A model generated the notes under the pieces. The model had not been told where the DNA came from, made no database searches, and saw only the letters and a program-made list of their open reading frames with translations. Position numbers and translations under genes: made by a program. Of a stretch of DNA of 64,000 nt, positions 55,380-63,699 are shown one piece after another. Source of the DNA: Halorussus ruber (lineage in GTDB: Archaea; Halobacteriota; Halobacteria; Halobacteriales; Haladaptataceae). The stretch lies in the NCBI RefSeq assembly GCF_004765785.1, contig NZ_SBIT01000007.1, forward strand, positions 248,001 through 312,000. The letters are read 5' to 3'. Within the stretch, counting starts at the first letter, position 1. Each line of letters opens with the position of its first letter.

Positions 55380-56806
55380 CCGAGACTCCCCTCCATTTCG
55401 AGTTCGATGAGTCGATTGAGTTCGACGGCGTACTCGATGGGCAGTTCCTCCGTAATCGGCTCGATGAACCCGGAGACGATCATCTGCTTGGCGTCGTCGT
55501 CGTCCAAGCCCCGGCTCTGGAGGTAGAACACGTCCTCGTCGCCGATTTTGCCGACGGTCGCCTCGTGGGCCACGTCCACTTTCGACTCGTCGATCTCCAT
55601 GTACGGCATGGTGTCGGAGGTGGACTCGTTGTCGAACATCAGCGCGTCGCACTCGACCGACGTGGAGGAGCCGGTCGCGCCCTCCGAGATGTGGACCAGA
55701 CCGCGGTAGTTGGTCCGGCCGCCGTCCTTGCTGATGGACTTGGACTCGATGGTCGATTTGGTGTTCGGCGCGTTGTGGTAGACTTTCGCGCCGGTGTCGA
55801 TGTTCTGGCCCTCGCCAGCGAACGCGATGGTGATGTTGTTCGCGGAGGCTCCGCGGCCCTTCAGGATGGTGCAGGGGTAGAGCATCGTCGCCTTCGACCC
55901 CATCGACCCGGAGACCCACTCCATGCGCCCGCCCTTCTCCACGATGGCGCGCTTGGTGTTGAGGTTGAAGGTGTTCTTCGACCAGTTCTGCACGGTCGAG
56001 TACTGGACGTGAGCGTCCTCCTTGACGAACACCTCGACGCCCCCGGAGTGGAGGTTGTGGGTGCCGTACTTGGGTGCGGAACAACCCTCGATGTAGTGAA
56101 CCTCGCTGCCGGGTTCGGCGATGATGAGCGTGTGCTCGAACTGGCCCATGCCTTCCGAGTTCATCCGGAAGTACGCCTGCACGGGCATCTCGACGGTGAC
56201 GTCCTCGGGGACGTAGACGAACGAGCCACCGGACCACACGGCACCGTGAAGCGCCGCGAACTTGTTGTCCGACGGCGGGACGCAGGAGGTCATGAAGTAC
56301 TCCTTCACGAGGTCCTCGTGTTCTTGGACTGCCTCGTCCATGTTGCAGAACACGACGCCCTTCTCCTCCCACTGCTCCTGCATGTTCTGGTAGACGACCT
56401 CGGACTCGTACTGGGCACCGACGCCCGACAGCGCCTTGCGCTCGGCTTCCGGAATGCCCAGCTTCTCGAAGGTGTCTTGGATGTCCTCCGGCAGGTCGTC
56501 CCAGCTATCCGCGCCTTCGCGCTTGTCCACGTCGGGACGGATGTACGGGACGATCTCCTCGATGTCGAGCTCCGAGAGGTCCGGCTGGCCGGGCCAGTCG
56601 GTCGGCATCGGCATGTTCTGCCAATGCTCCAGCGCGCGGAGTCGTCGGTCGAGCATCCAGTCGGGTTCGTCCTTGTCCTCGCTGATGAGGCGGACGACCT
56701 CTTCGGTCAGGCCCTTGTCGGACTTGACCGCCGCGCTCTCTTCTTTCTTGAACGAGAAGCGCTCCTCTGTGTTTGTCTCTTTTAGTTGATCTTGTTCCGA
56801 ACTCAT
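55376..56806 (-). CDS. sufB: Fe-S cluster assembly protein SufB
   Basis: A protein of 476 residues. Typical SufB segments occur: PDWMLDRRLRALEHWQNMPM, SEVVYQNMQEQWEEKGVVFC, VPPSDNKFAALHGAVWSGGS, EGCSAPKYGTHNLHSGGVEV with the conserved Cys for cluster or sulfur handling, and MPYMEIDESKVDVAHEATVG. It is the scaffold partner of SufC and SufD. It follows sufC after 9 bp and overlaps sufD by 4 bp, so the three genes form one operon. It is longer than bacterial SufB only through an acidic N-terminal extension. Confidence 0.96.
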   Translation of the reverse strand: MSSEQDQLKETNTEERFSFKKEESAAVKSDKGLTEEVVRLISEDKDEPDWMLDRRLRALEHWQNMPMPTDWPGQPDLSELDIEEIVPYIRPDVDKREGADSWDDLPEDIQDTFEKLGIPEAERKALSGVGAQYESEVVYQNMQEQWEEKGVVFCNMDEAVQEHEDLVKEYFMTSCVPPSDNKFAALHGAVWSGGSFVYVPEDVTVEMPVQAYFRMNSEGMGQFEHTLIIAEPGSEVHYIEGCSAPKYGTHNLHSGGVEVFVKEDAHVQYSTVQNWSKNTFNLNTKRAIVEKGGRMEWVSGSMGSKATMLYPCTILKGRGASANNITIAFAGEGQNIDTGAKVYHNAPNTKSTIESKSISKDGGRTNYRGLVHISEGATGSSTSVECDALMFDNESTSDTMPYMEIDESKVDVAHEATVGKIGDEDVFYLQSRGLDDDDAKQMIVSGFIEPITEELPIEYAVELNRLIELEMEGSLG

Positions 56807-56815
56807 GCTATCACC

Positions 56816-57727
56816 TTATGCTGCCTCGTAGACTTCTTCTCGGACCCAGTCGTACCCCTTGTCTTCGAGCTTCTCGGCGAGTTCAGCGCCACCGCTCATG
56901 GCGATTTCGCCGTCGAGCATGACGTGAACGTGGTCGGGTTCGACGTAGTCGAGAATCCGCTGGTAGTGGGTAATCTGGAGAATGCCGGTGCCCTGCTCGT
57001 CGCGCAGGGCGTTGATGCCGTTGGACACGTCCTGCAGTCGGTCGATGTCCAGCCCGGAGTCGATTTCGTCCAGCACCGCGATGGACGGTTCGAGGATGGC
57101 GGCCTGAAGCACCTCGTTCTGCTTCTTCTCGCCGCCGGAGAAGCCCGCGTTGAGGTAGCGCTGGGCGAACTTCTCGTCCATGTCGAGCAGTTCCATCTTC
57201 TCGGAGAGAATCTGCTGGAACTCGGCGACGTCGACCTCGCCCTCGTCGGCGGGACCTTCCATCGGACTGGTGTCGTAGCCAGCCTCGTCTTCTTCGTCGG
57301 CCGCTTCCTCGTCTTCGTCCTCGAACAGCTCCTCGCGCTCGTCGAGCTTGGCGTTCAGGGCCTGTCGGAGGAAGTTGACCATCGTGACGCCCTCGATTTC
57401 GGCGGGGTACTGGAAGCCGAGGAAGACGCCGAGCGCGGCGCGCTCGTTCGGTTCGAGGTCCAGCAGATTCCACGTTCGCATGTCGTCGGGAATCTCGACC
57501 TCGTCACCGAATTCGTTCTCTTCGAGGTGAAGGAGGACCTCGCCCTCGGTTACCTCGTAGGCCGGATGGCCAGCGACGACTTTCGCCGTGGTAGATTTCC
57601 CGCTCCCGTTGGGACCCATCAGGGCGTGAATTTCGCCGGATTTGACCTCGAGGTCGACGCCGTTGAGAATCTTCTCGTCGGCTTCGACGACCTCAGCGTG
57701 TAGATTTTTGAGTTCTAGCGTTGCCAT
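56816..57727 (-). CDS. sufC: Fe-S cluster assembly ATPase SufC
   Basis: A protein of 303 residues from the ATG at 57727; an upstream in-frame start would lie inside the operator. Walker A is GPNGSGKST, the signature is [10 protein letters not shown], and Walker B is [12 protein letters not shown]. An acidic insert (about residues 132-165, rich in Glu and Asp) lies between the Q-loop region and the signature, a halophile-type expansion not seen in bacterial SufC. It powers SufB-SufD movement. The first gene of the operon, it carries the perfect DtxR-type box at 57730-57743 two bases before its start. Confidence 0.95.
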   Translation of the reverse strand: MATLELKNLHAEVVEADEKILNGVDLEVKSGEIHALMGPNGSGKSTTAKVVAGHPAYEVTEGEVLLHLEENEFGDEVEIPDDMRTWNLLDLEPNERAALGVFLGFQYPAEIEGVTMVNFLRQALNAKLDEREELFEDEDEEAADEEDEAGYDTSPMEGPADEGEVDVAEFQQILSEKMELLDMDEKFAQRYLNAGFSGGEKKQNEVLQAAILEPSIAVLDEIDSGLDIDRLQDVSNGINALRDEQGTGILQITHYQRILDYVEPDHVHVMLDGEIAMSGGAELAEKLEDKGYDWVREEVYEAA

Positions 57728-57729
57728 TG

Positions 57730-57743
57730 TTAGGCTCACCTAA
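57730..57743. promoter_or_regulatory. DtxR/SirR-type operator at the sufC start
   Basis: TTAGGCTCACCTAA is a perfect inverted repeat (TTAGG-N4-CCTAA), the same half sites as bacterial IdeR/DtxR boxes. It ends two bases before the sufC start codon, so on a leaderless transcript it covers the transcription start. It probably links sufCBD to the SirR repressor encoded 4 kb away. Confidence 0.75.
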
Positions 57744-57876
57744 GTCGTTCTGAGAAAGGGTCGTGCGACCCATAATGCTTTCGCATTCCCACGTAAATGG
57801 TTTCGCGCGCCGGAAAATAACTTTCCGGAATGAGAAAAGCTATCACGCAGACCGCGAGGGGAACGTAGCCTATTCC

Positions 57877-60800
57877 TCAAACGAAACTGCCGAGACCGGT
57901 CTGTTCCTGCCCGGATTTGACCTCGTCCCACGAGATGTCGAGGGCTTCGAGGATGCGCTCGATGGGACCCTGCAGCGTCTTGTCGAGCATCTTGTCCCAG
58001 TCGATGTCGAACTCCTCGGGCACCTGGTCCGCGAACTCGAAGCAAATCACGTCGGGGTCCTTCTTGAACTCCCGATAGAGCCTATCTTCGCGGGAGCTCC
58101 CGCTCGGGTCGAAGCCCTTCTCGTTCTCCATTCTTTGCCAGAAGTCGGGGTGGACGCCTTCGAGGTAGAGGCGCTTGGGCTTGCTCCCGCGCTGGAAGTT
58201 CGTCCCGAGCATGACGTTGGCGTACTTCGCGCCCCGGACCTGTGCGGTGTCGGTGTCGTAAGCGTCGAGGCGCTTGCCGATACCGCCGGGGATGCCCACG
58301 TCGTCCAGATTCACGTTTCCGTCCTGGTAGTCCTCGATGACATCGTGAACGTAGTCCTTCACGTCGTCCAAGTCCTCACCGTGGACGATCATGTCGATGA
58401 CGTTCTTTTGGACCTCTTTCGTGATGGGCGCGATGTCCGAGCGCTTGTACTCGAAGCCCGTGATGTCGATGTCGTCTACGTCCTTGCCCTCCTTCCAGAC
58501 GATGTGGCCCGCGTAGCGCTTCTTCTTGCCCGCTTGGAAGAACCGCCGGTAGAGTTTCTCGAACTCGATCTGGAAGCGGTGTTCCTCGGCGTTGAGTTCC
58601 TCGCGCGCGAAGTCGCCGTACGCCTCGTTGATGTGTTCCTCTATCTGGAAGGACTGTTCGATGGCTTCATCCTTGTCGACTCCACCACCGAGTTCGAGCA
58701 TGACTGAGTCGGTGTTATGGAGGACAATACCACCGACTGCATCCACGAAGTTCTCGTTGTCCTCGACGCTCAAGTCGTAGACGTACCCATTGTGTTCAAC
58801 CTCGGTAAGCACGGGTTCTCGACCAGACCGATAGTAATCACAGGTCCGAATCGTGTACGAGTCCTTCGAGTCGCGGTACTTGAGCGAATGTTTCTTCCCG
58901 CGTTGCGTGAGCAACATCGACAGTCCGGCGGCCAGTTCACGGCTCACCGTCTCGAAGTCGAAGTTCCGCTCGGCGTACTCGTCGGAGTACCTCGGGAACT
59001 CGCGCGATCCGTCACCTTCTACGAGCATCTGAAGGAACACATCCTGTTTCTCTTCGGGGAGGTGGAACACGAATGACGGAATTCGTTTCCCTCGGGAGGT
59101 CTGTCCGGCGAACTCTCGGAAGAATACTGCCGAGAGTTCGTTCATCATCTGTAGTTTTAGCGTACCGTCGTCGTACGTCACCGAATCGTCGCCGCGGAGG
59201 GTTCCGTATTCGACGGTTCGCTCGTCGCGCACATCACTCGCCACGATGCAAGCGGTGGTCCCATTGAACAGGCGATGATAATCCTCTTGCAACTGTTCGA
59301 GCCATTCGCGGTTCGATTCGGCGATGCTTGCGCAGAATCGACTCTCTGTCGTCTCCTCAGTCGATGCACTTCCTTCAGGAACGTACGCACCGAGAAGTCG
59401 AAGCAGGGCTTGGCCGTCCTCGCTGTCGAGGTCGATGTGCCGCTTGACGGTGACGGTCTTGTCGAGGCCGTGGTGGTGTTCGTGGCCGAACCAAACACAC
59501 TCGTCGTCGGCGTGTATTCGCTTCGTTTTTGTCGTCGTTCCGCCAGTTCCACGACCGTCTTCGTACTCTCGCTCGTATCCCTTTAGAACCTCGTAGACGT
59601 CAATTTCTCCGACTTCTTCGACTTCGGGTAGGTCCGGAGTCCGCAAGGGGGCATCTACGTCCTCGGGCGTCGCCTCGACCAACTCGTTGCCGTCTTCGAC
59701 GACGTAAGAGTGGTCGCGCGTCGTCACAGACTCGCCAAACTTGTGCTGGAGTTTGACGACCTCTTTGTCCGTCTCGTGGCGAATGACTCGTTCGATGGAT
59801 TTCCACTCTGCATCTCCATCGTCGTTCACGGATAGTGCTTCCCACCCGTCGAGCGCGGCGTAGTCCTTCGGTGATTCGACGCTGGCGACGGGGCCGCCGT
59901 CGGCGGTCACGAGAATTTCGTCGCTCGGTCTCGGCGTTGCCAACTCGAACAGTTCTTCGATGGGTCGAATCCGGACTTCGCCGTCCGGGTCACGTACGAC
60001 GATGGGTCTATCGCCGGTTACGCTGTCTCCGTATGCCACCTCGTACCCCATCTTTTTGGCAGTTTCTTGGGTGTACTCGATGACGTCTCGCCCGGTCGCC
60101 GTGATGGCGGCACCCATCGCCTTGTCGTAGAGACGGAATCGTTCCCATCCCAACACCCCGTACAAAGAATTCATAATCACCTTGACAGCTCTCTGCTGGC
60201 GGTCGAACCGCTCGTACTCGGGGGTGTCGGGTTCGCGCTCGTTCCGGAGGGCCTTCTTCTCCTCGCGCTCGGCCAGCGTCTCGTCGATGATTTCGCGGAT
60301 GATGCCGTCAGGTTCCTTCCGGAAGTGGGTCCCTGTGGGGGCGCGATAGGTCTCGCCGTCGTACTCGTCGGGGTCCACCTTGGTCTCGGGCGAGGCGTTG
60401 ATGGTGGTCATCGACATGGGGTAGAGGCTCTTCAAGTCCAGCACCGTCACGTTCTCTCTGACCCCGGTAATCGGCTCGAACACCGCGCCGCCCTCGTAGT
60501 CCTCGCTCTCCTGTTTGCCCTTCGAGGGGAGCGCGAACTCGCCGTGGGCCTTGTGGAGGACGTACATGTCCACCGCGTCGCCGGGCGTCGTGGCGTCTTC
60601 GAGTTTGCACCCGACGAAGGAGGCCACCTCCTCCCAGAAAGAGACGATGTCCTGCTTGCGGTCGAGTTGGACGCAGAGTTCCACGTCCCTGACGTTGTAT
60701 TCGAGGAGTCGTGCGGGGTCCTCCTCCCAGAGGTCGCCGATGTCGCCGGGGTAGCGCTCCTTGCCGACGCCCAGCTCGACTTCGCCCACCGCGTCGAGGC

Positions 60801-61929
60801 GGTAGGATTCGAGTTCGGAGAACTGGGTGCGCTTGTAGCCGTACAGCAGGTCGAAGACGACCCGGCCCTTGACCGTCGGCGCGCCCCAGTCCGAATCCCA
60901 GACCTCGTTCACGCGCGAGAGGCGGTCCGAATCGAGGTCGTACTCGTGGGGACCGTTCAGTTCGTCCAGTCGGTCGATGAGGTAGGGCGCGTCGAAGTCG
61001 TCGGCGTTCCACCCGGTGACGATGTCCGGGTCGGTCGTGTCGAGGTAGTCGAGGTAGGCTCCGAGCATCTCGCGCTCGTCGCCGAAACTCCGGACTTCGA
61101 GGTCGATGTCCTCGATGGGGTCGTAGCCGGGGAGTTCCTCGGGGGCCTCGGCGTCGCCGACCGGCGCGTCGTAGAGCCACGCGATGTAGGTCTCGTCGTA
61201 GGAGTCGAACGTCGTGAGACAGATAATCGGCTCCTCGCCGTCCTCGGGGAAGCCAGAGCGGTCGTCGACCTCGATGTCGAAGTAGTGGATGCGGGGGTCG
61301 GCCTGCACCTCGACGGTCTCCAACTCGTCTACCTCGTCGTGGAAGTGCAGGTCGCCCTCGTCGTCTCGGCGCTCGGGAATCCGGATGCCGCTCTTGATGT
61401 CCTTGTCGATGAGGAACCGGTTGGGAAACAGGATGTCGGCCTCGTAGTGGTCGAAGTCGTCGCGGATGTTCCCCACGTCGCGGGGCGTCTGGCCGAATAT
61501 CTTGGTCAGTTTTTCGCCCCGGATGCTCTCGTAGGGGTCGCCGTTCTCGTCGGTCGTCTCGCTGCCGGTGAGTCGGTCGTACTGCTCTTCGGGCGGGCCG
61601 TCGAGCGAGGAGGTCGGCGCGTAGAAGTAGGGTTCGAACTCGTGGACGTGGACGTGTTCGAGGCCGTTGTCGGGCGTGCGACCGAAGACGTGGACGATGG
61701 GCGTCTCGTCGTCGCCCGAGCCTTCGATGGTGTAATCGACTTGGATGACAGAGAGTTCGATTTCGCCGTCGGGCGCGGGAAGCCAGTCGTCCTCGTCCAC
61801 GACCGAGTCGGCGGACTGGTCGGCGCTTCCGGCGACGGCGCGGGCCTCTGCCGCGACGTCGCGCTCGGTATCGCCCTCAGAAAATTGGTGGAGACCAGAT
61901 TGTTCGTCGTCAGACCCCGAATCGCTCAT
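57877..61929 (-). CDS. polB: DNA polymerase family B with an intein in motif C
   Basis: A frame of 1350 residues. After a non-conserved acidic N-terminus, exonuclease motif I is YFDIEVDD (Asp218, Glu220). Polymerase motif A is DLKSLYPMSM (Asp498), motif B is KVIMNSLYGVLG, and motif C (YGDTDS) is split: Asp635 is followed by a 437-residue intein, then Thr1073-Asp1074-Ser1075. The extein is 913 residues, normal for archaeal PolB. QTGLGSF near the C-terminus is a PCNA-binding peptide. Protein splicing is needed to restore the active site. It is divergent from the gene at 62065. Confidence 0.95.
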   Translation of the reverse strand: MSDSGSDDEQSGLHQFSEGDTERDVAAEARAVAGSADQSADSVVDEDDWLPAPDGEIELSVIQVDYTIEGSGDDETPIVHVFGRTPDNGLEHVHVHEFEPYFYAPTSSLDGPPEEQYDRLTGSETTDENGDPYESIRGEKLTKIFGQTPRDVGNIRDDFDHYEADILFPNRFLIDKDIKSGIRIPERRDDEGDLHFHDEVDELETVEVQADPRIHYFDIEVDDRSGFPEDGEEPIICLTTFDSYDETYIAWLYDAPVGDAEAPEELPGYDPIEDIDLEVRSFGDEREMLGAYLDYLDTTDPDIVTGWNADDFDAPYLIDRLDELNGPHEYDLDSDRLSRVNEVWDSDWGAPTVKGRVVFDLLYGYKRTQFSELESYRLDAVGEVELGVGKERYPGDIGDLWEEDPARLLEYNVRDVELCVQLDRKQDIVSFWEEVASFVGCKLEDATTPGDAVDMYVLHKAHGEFALPSKGKQESEDYEGGAVFEPITGVRENVTVLDLKSLYPMSMTTINASPETKVDPDEYDGETYRAPTGTHFRKEPDGIIREIIDETLAEREEKKALRNEREPDTPEYERFDRQQRAVKVIMNSLYGVLGWERFRLYDKAMGAAITATGRDVIEYTQETAKKMGYEVAYGDSVTGDRPIVVRDPDGEVRIRPIEELFELATPRPSDEILVTADGGPVASVESPKDYAALDGWEALSVNDDGDAEWKSIERVIRHETDKEVVKLQHKFGESVTTRDHSYVVEDGNELVEATPEDVDAPLRTPDLPEVEEVGEIDVYEVLKGYEREYEDGRGTGGTTTKTKRIHADDECVWFGHEHHHGLDKTVTVKRHIDLDSEDGQALLRLLGAYVPEGSASTEETTESRFCASIAESNREWLEQLQEDYHRLFNGTTACIVASDVRDERTVEYGTLRGDDSVTYDDGTLKLQMMNELSAVFFREFAGQTSRGKRIPSFVFHLPEEKQDVFLQMLVEGDGSREFPRYSDEYAERNFDFETVSRELAAGLSMLLTQRGKKHSLKYRDSKDSYTIRTCDYYRSGREPVLTEVEHNGYVYDLSVEDNENFVDAVGGIVLHNTDSVMLELGGGVDKDEAIEQSFQIEEHINEAYGDFAREELNAEEHRFQIEFEKLYRRFFQAGKKKRYAGHIVWKEGKDVDDIDITGFEYKRSDIAPITKEVQKNVIDMIVHGEDLDDVKDYVHDVIEDYQDGNVNLDDVGIPGGIGKRLDAYDTDTAQVRGAKYANVMLGTNFQRGSKPKRLYLEGVHPDFWQRMENEKGFDPSGSSREDRLYREFKKDPDVICFEFADQVPEEFDIDWDKMLDKTLQGPIERILEALDISWDEVKSGQEQTGLGSFV
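58714..60024 (-). other. Intein with LAGLIDADG-type endonuclease inside polB
   Basis: Residues 636-1072 of the PolB precursor. It begins with Ser (DSVTGDRPIVV) and ends VLHN before Thr, the usual N- and C-terminal splice junctions with a Thr nucleophile. Block B-like VTTRDHSYVV and the C-terminal block YVYDLSVEDNENFV are present. Between them LLGAYVPEG (about residue 844) and LVEGDGSREF (about 967) look like the two dodecapeptide motifs of a homing endonuclease. GC is lower than in the extein. Confidence 0.93.
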
Positions 61930-62004
61930 ATGCCCGGAGTTTGGCCCTTTCGGGTAAAAACCCTCCCTTTTCAGGGACTAGTCGGGACGATTCGTCCGGG
62001 AAAC

Positions 62005-62040
62005 CTTTCCGCGACGGAAAGATATATAATGTGTTAACAC
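62005..62040 (+). promoter_or_regulatory. Promoter with two palindromes around the TATA box
   Basis: TATA element GATATATAA is at 62021-62029. Immediately upstream CTTTCCG-CGA-CGGAAAG (62005-62021) is a perfect dyad, and immediately downstream GTGTTAACAC (62031-62040) is a perfect 10-bp palindrome. The ATG of the next gene is at 62065. Both dyads could be operators, or the upstream one could hold the BRE. Confidence 0.65.
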
Positions 62041-62064
62041 TTACCACGGGACGAGGTGACGCCT

Positions 62065-62250
62065 ATGTCCGACCACGTCAACCCTGGCGACGAGCTGGAT
62101 CGTGCGGAAGCGGCGCTTCCCGAACCCGCCGACTCGGAAGCGACGATCGAGTCCTACGACACAGAGGACGGCGTCGTATTCTACGACGCGGAGAACCCGT
62201 TGGCGTGGTTGAAAGCGGGCCGACCGCTCACGCTTAAAGAGCAAATTTAA
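62065..62250 (+). CDS. Small acidic conserved haloarchaeal protein, 61 residues
   Basis: A protein of 61 residues from the ATG at 62065; an ATG nine bases upstream is less well placed. The C-terminal half TIESYDTEDGVVFYDAENPL, then AWLKAGRPLTLKEQI, looks like a conserved small fold; many Halobacteria encode a short protein with this ending (recalled, name uncertain). It has a strong TATA box. Divergent from polB by 135 bp. Function unknown. Confidence 0.8.
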   Translation: MSDHVNPGDELDRAEAALPEPADSEATIESYDTEDGVVFYDAENPLAWLKAGRPLTLKEQI

Positions 62251-62298
62251 CGCCGACGAGGACGAAGCGCTTTTCCTCGTTCCTTCCGGATTCGAAGT

Positions 62299-62676
62299 GT
62301 GGCCTCCGACGATTCGACGCCGGACGACAGCGACGACTCGGTAGCCGAGCTTCTGCCCGAGGACCCGCCGCAGGCCGAGACAGACCTCCTCCCGGACAAT
62401 CCCGCGGACAACCTCGGTACGGACGACCTCGTGCCCGAGCCGCCGTCGGTGCCCGATACGTCGAAAAAGGAGGACGAGGCCGACACCGAACTCAAAAAGC
62501 AGTTCTGGTCGCTCGTTCTCATCTTCAACGTCGCGCTGTTCGGCATGAGCCTCGGCCTGATGGTCGCCGGTTTTCGCGGTCGCTGGCAGGTCGGCGGCGC
62601 GATTTTCCTGGCGGGCGCGTTCGCCTTCCTGCGCGGCTGGCGGCAGTATCAGTCCGTGACCAGCGACGACGAATAA
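62299..62676 (+). CDS. Small membrane protein with acidic N-terminus (DUF7322-like)
   Basis: A GTG-started protein of 125 residues. About 65 acidic, Pro-rich residues (including LLPEDPP, LLPDNP, LVPEPPS) precede two membrane helices (about 69-90 and 96-112) and a short charged tail. It is 48 bp downstream of the 61-residue gene in the same direction, so probably co-transcribed. From memory it resembles a Halobacteria family labelled DUF7322. Role unknown. Confidence 0.78.
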   Translation: MASDDSTPDDSDDSVAELLPEDPPQAETDLLPDNPADNLGTDDLVPEPPSVPDTSKKEDEADTELKKQFWSLVLIFNVALFGMSLGLMVAGFRGRWQVGGAIFLAGAFAFLRGWRQYQSVTSDDE

Positions 62677-62711
62677 CCGACTGCTTTCCCGCGACTTCCC
62701 GACTGACTGCG

Positions 62712-62825
62712 CTCGGCCGACCAACCGCCAGCGAATGCTCGGCCGACCAACCGCCAGCGAACGCTTGGCCGACCAACCGCCAGCGAACGCTTGGCCGACC
62801 AACCGCCAGCGAACGCTTGGCCGAA
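62712..62825 (+). repeat. Tandem array of 26-bp units
   Basis: Four full units of CTCGGCCGACCAACCGCCAG-CGAAYG type (62712-62737, 62738-62763, 62764-62789, 62790-62815) and a partial fifth. Units 2 to 4 differ from the first at one or two bases. Degenerate relatives lead family A copies 1, 2 and 3. Contiguous, without spacers. Confidence 0.92.
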
Positions 62826-62837
62826 CTCCTCTCGGGT

Positions 62838-63115
62838 GGGATGAAGGGGCCGCCCGGTCGCGGCCGAAGGCCGTGGTCGTCTCCGCGAGCAACTATCCGC
62901 GCCGGGCGGTGCTGAGAGGCGCGGATATCTCGCGGAGCGACCGCCGGGAGACAAACCGCGTCTCCCGAGGTCACGTTCGCTTCGCTCACGTGACCGCGAC
63001 CGGGCGGGGGCTTCAATAGACGTTCACGGCCACGATTCCCCCTTGAATCCCCAATAAAACAAGGCGACTGGCGGGGGCTTCAGGAAGACACCACCACCGC
63101 AATCCCGCTGTTCGC
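62838..63115 (+). repeat. Interspersed palindromic element, family A, copy 5
   Basis: In the 538-bp gap 62677-63214. Lead GGCCGCCCGGTCGCG, then outer stem TCCGCGAG (62882-62889) / CTCGCGGA (62929-62936) and inner stem TATCCGCGCC (62894-62903) / GGCGCGGATA (62918-62927). Then CGCGTCTCCCG, CGCGACCGGGCGGGGGCTTC (62997-63016), and a second tail copy GCGGGGGCTTCAGGAAGACA from 63068. No gene is seen. Confidence 0.85.
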
Positions 63116-63214
63116 ATTCCTAACCACGCCAAGATAGAGCAACCGGACGAAGCCTTGCGAAACGAGTTCCCGAAGTCCAGAAAGCCTAACCCCGGCCCGC
63201 GCCTACCACGGCCC

Positions 63215-63640
63215 ATGAGAACCGTTCGGGACGATACCGGCGATATCTTCGTCCTCGTCAAGGAGTCGGGCGACTCCTGTAAGGTCCGGAACCCCGAGAC
63301 CGGCGAGGAGACCCATCGAAAGCGCGACGCGCTCGAACCCGTCTCCGGCGAGTCGCCGCTTTCGACCGCCGCGCGGGCCGTGCCGGAACCGGCCCGGCGG
63401 ATTCTGACCGCCGCGCCCGACGACCGGGCGCTCGGCCTGCTCGTGGACCTCCGCGAGCGCGGCCCGCACTCGGTTCGGTACCTCCTCGACGCCACCGACC
63501 TCTGCGAGAGCGACCTGCTGGGGCTGCTCACCGAGTTCCGCGCGGCCGGTCTGGTCGCGGAGACGACCGTGATGGGCGAACGCGGCTACGCGACGACCGA
63601 CGCGGCGGACGAGGGCCTCCGCTTTCTCACAGAGAGATAA
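63215..63640 (+). CDS. Conserved haloarchaeal winged-helix-like protein (DUF7346-like)
   Basis: A protein of 141 residues from the ATG at 63215; the longer frame upstream adds 20 residues that overlap repeat sequence. The start MRTVRDDTGDIFVLVKESGD, with a conserved RNPETGEETHRKRDALEPVS turn, precedes a winged helix (ALGLLVDLRERGPHSVRYLL, LLGLLTEFRAAGLVAETTVM, GERGYATTDAADEGL). From memory it resembles DUF7346. Convergent with rad50. It may be a DNA-binding regulator; no target known. Confidence 0.8.
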   Translation: MRTVRDDTGDIFVLVKESGDSCKVRNPETGEETHRKRDALEPVSGESPLSTAARAVPEPARRILTAAPDDRALGLLVDLRERGPHSVRYLLDATDLCESDLLGLLTEFRAAGLVAETTVMGERGYATTDAADEGLRFLTER

Positions 63641-63699
63641 CTATACAATTCTTAAGCCCTCAAAAACAATCCTCAGAGAAACAATTTTCTTTCTTTGCC

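Noticed and set aside
54165-56372. Single 735-residue SufD-like frame
   Set aside because: The upstream half is an out-of-frame shadow of sufB, rich in Arg; the ATG at 55379 with its 4-bp overlap is the natural start.
57877-61929. polB as a disrupted pseudogene
   Set aside because: The interruption of motif C is in frame and has intact intein splice junctions, so it is a splicing insertion.
62712-62825. CRISPR-like array
   Set aside because: The 26-bp units are directly contiguous with no unique spacers, and no cas gene is in the window.
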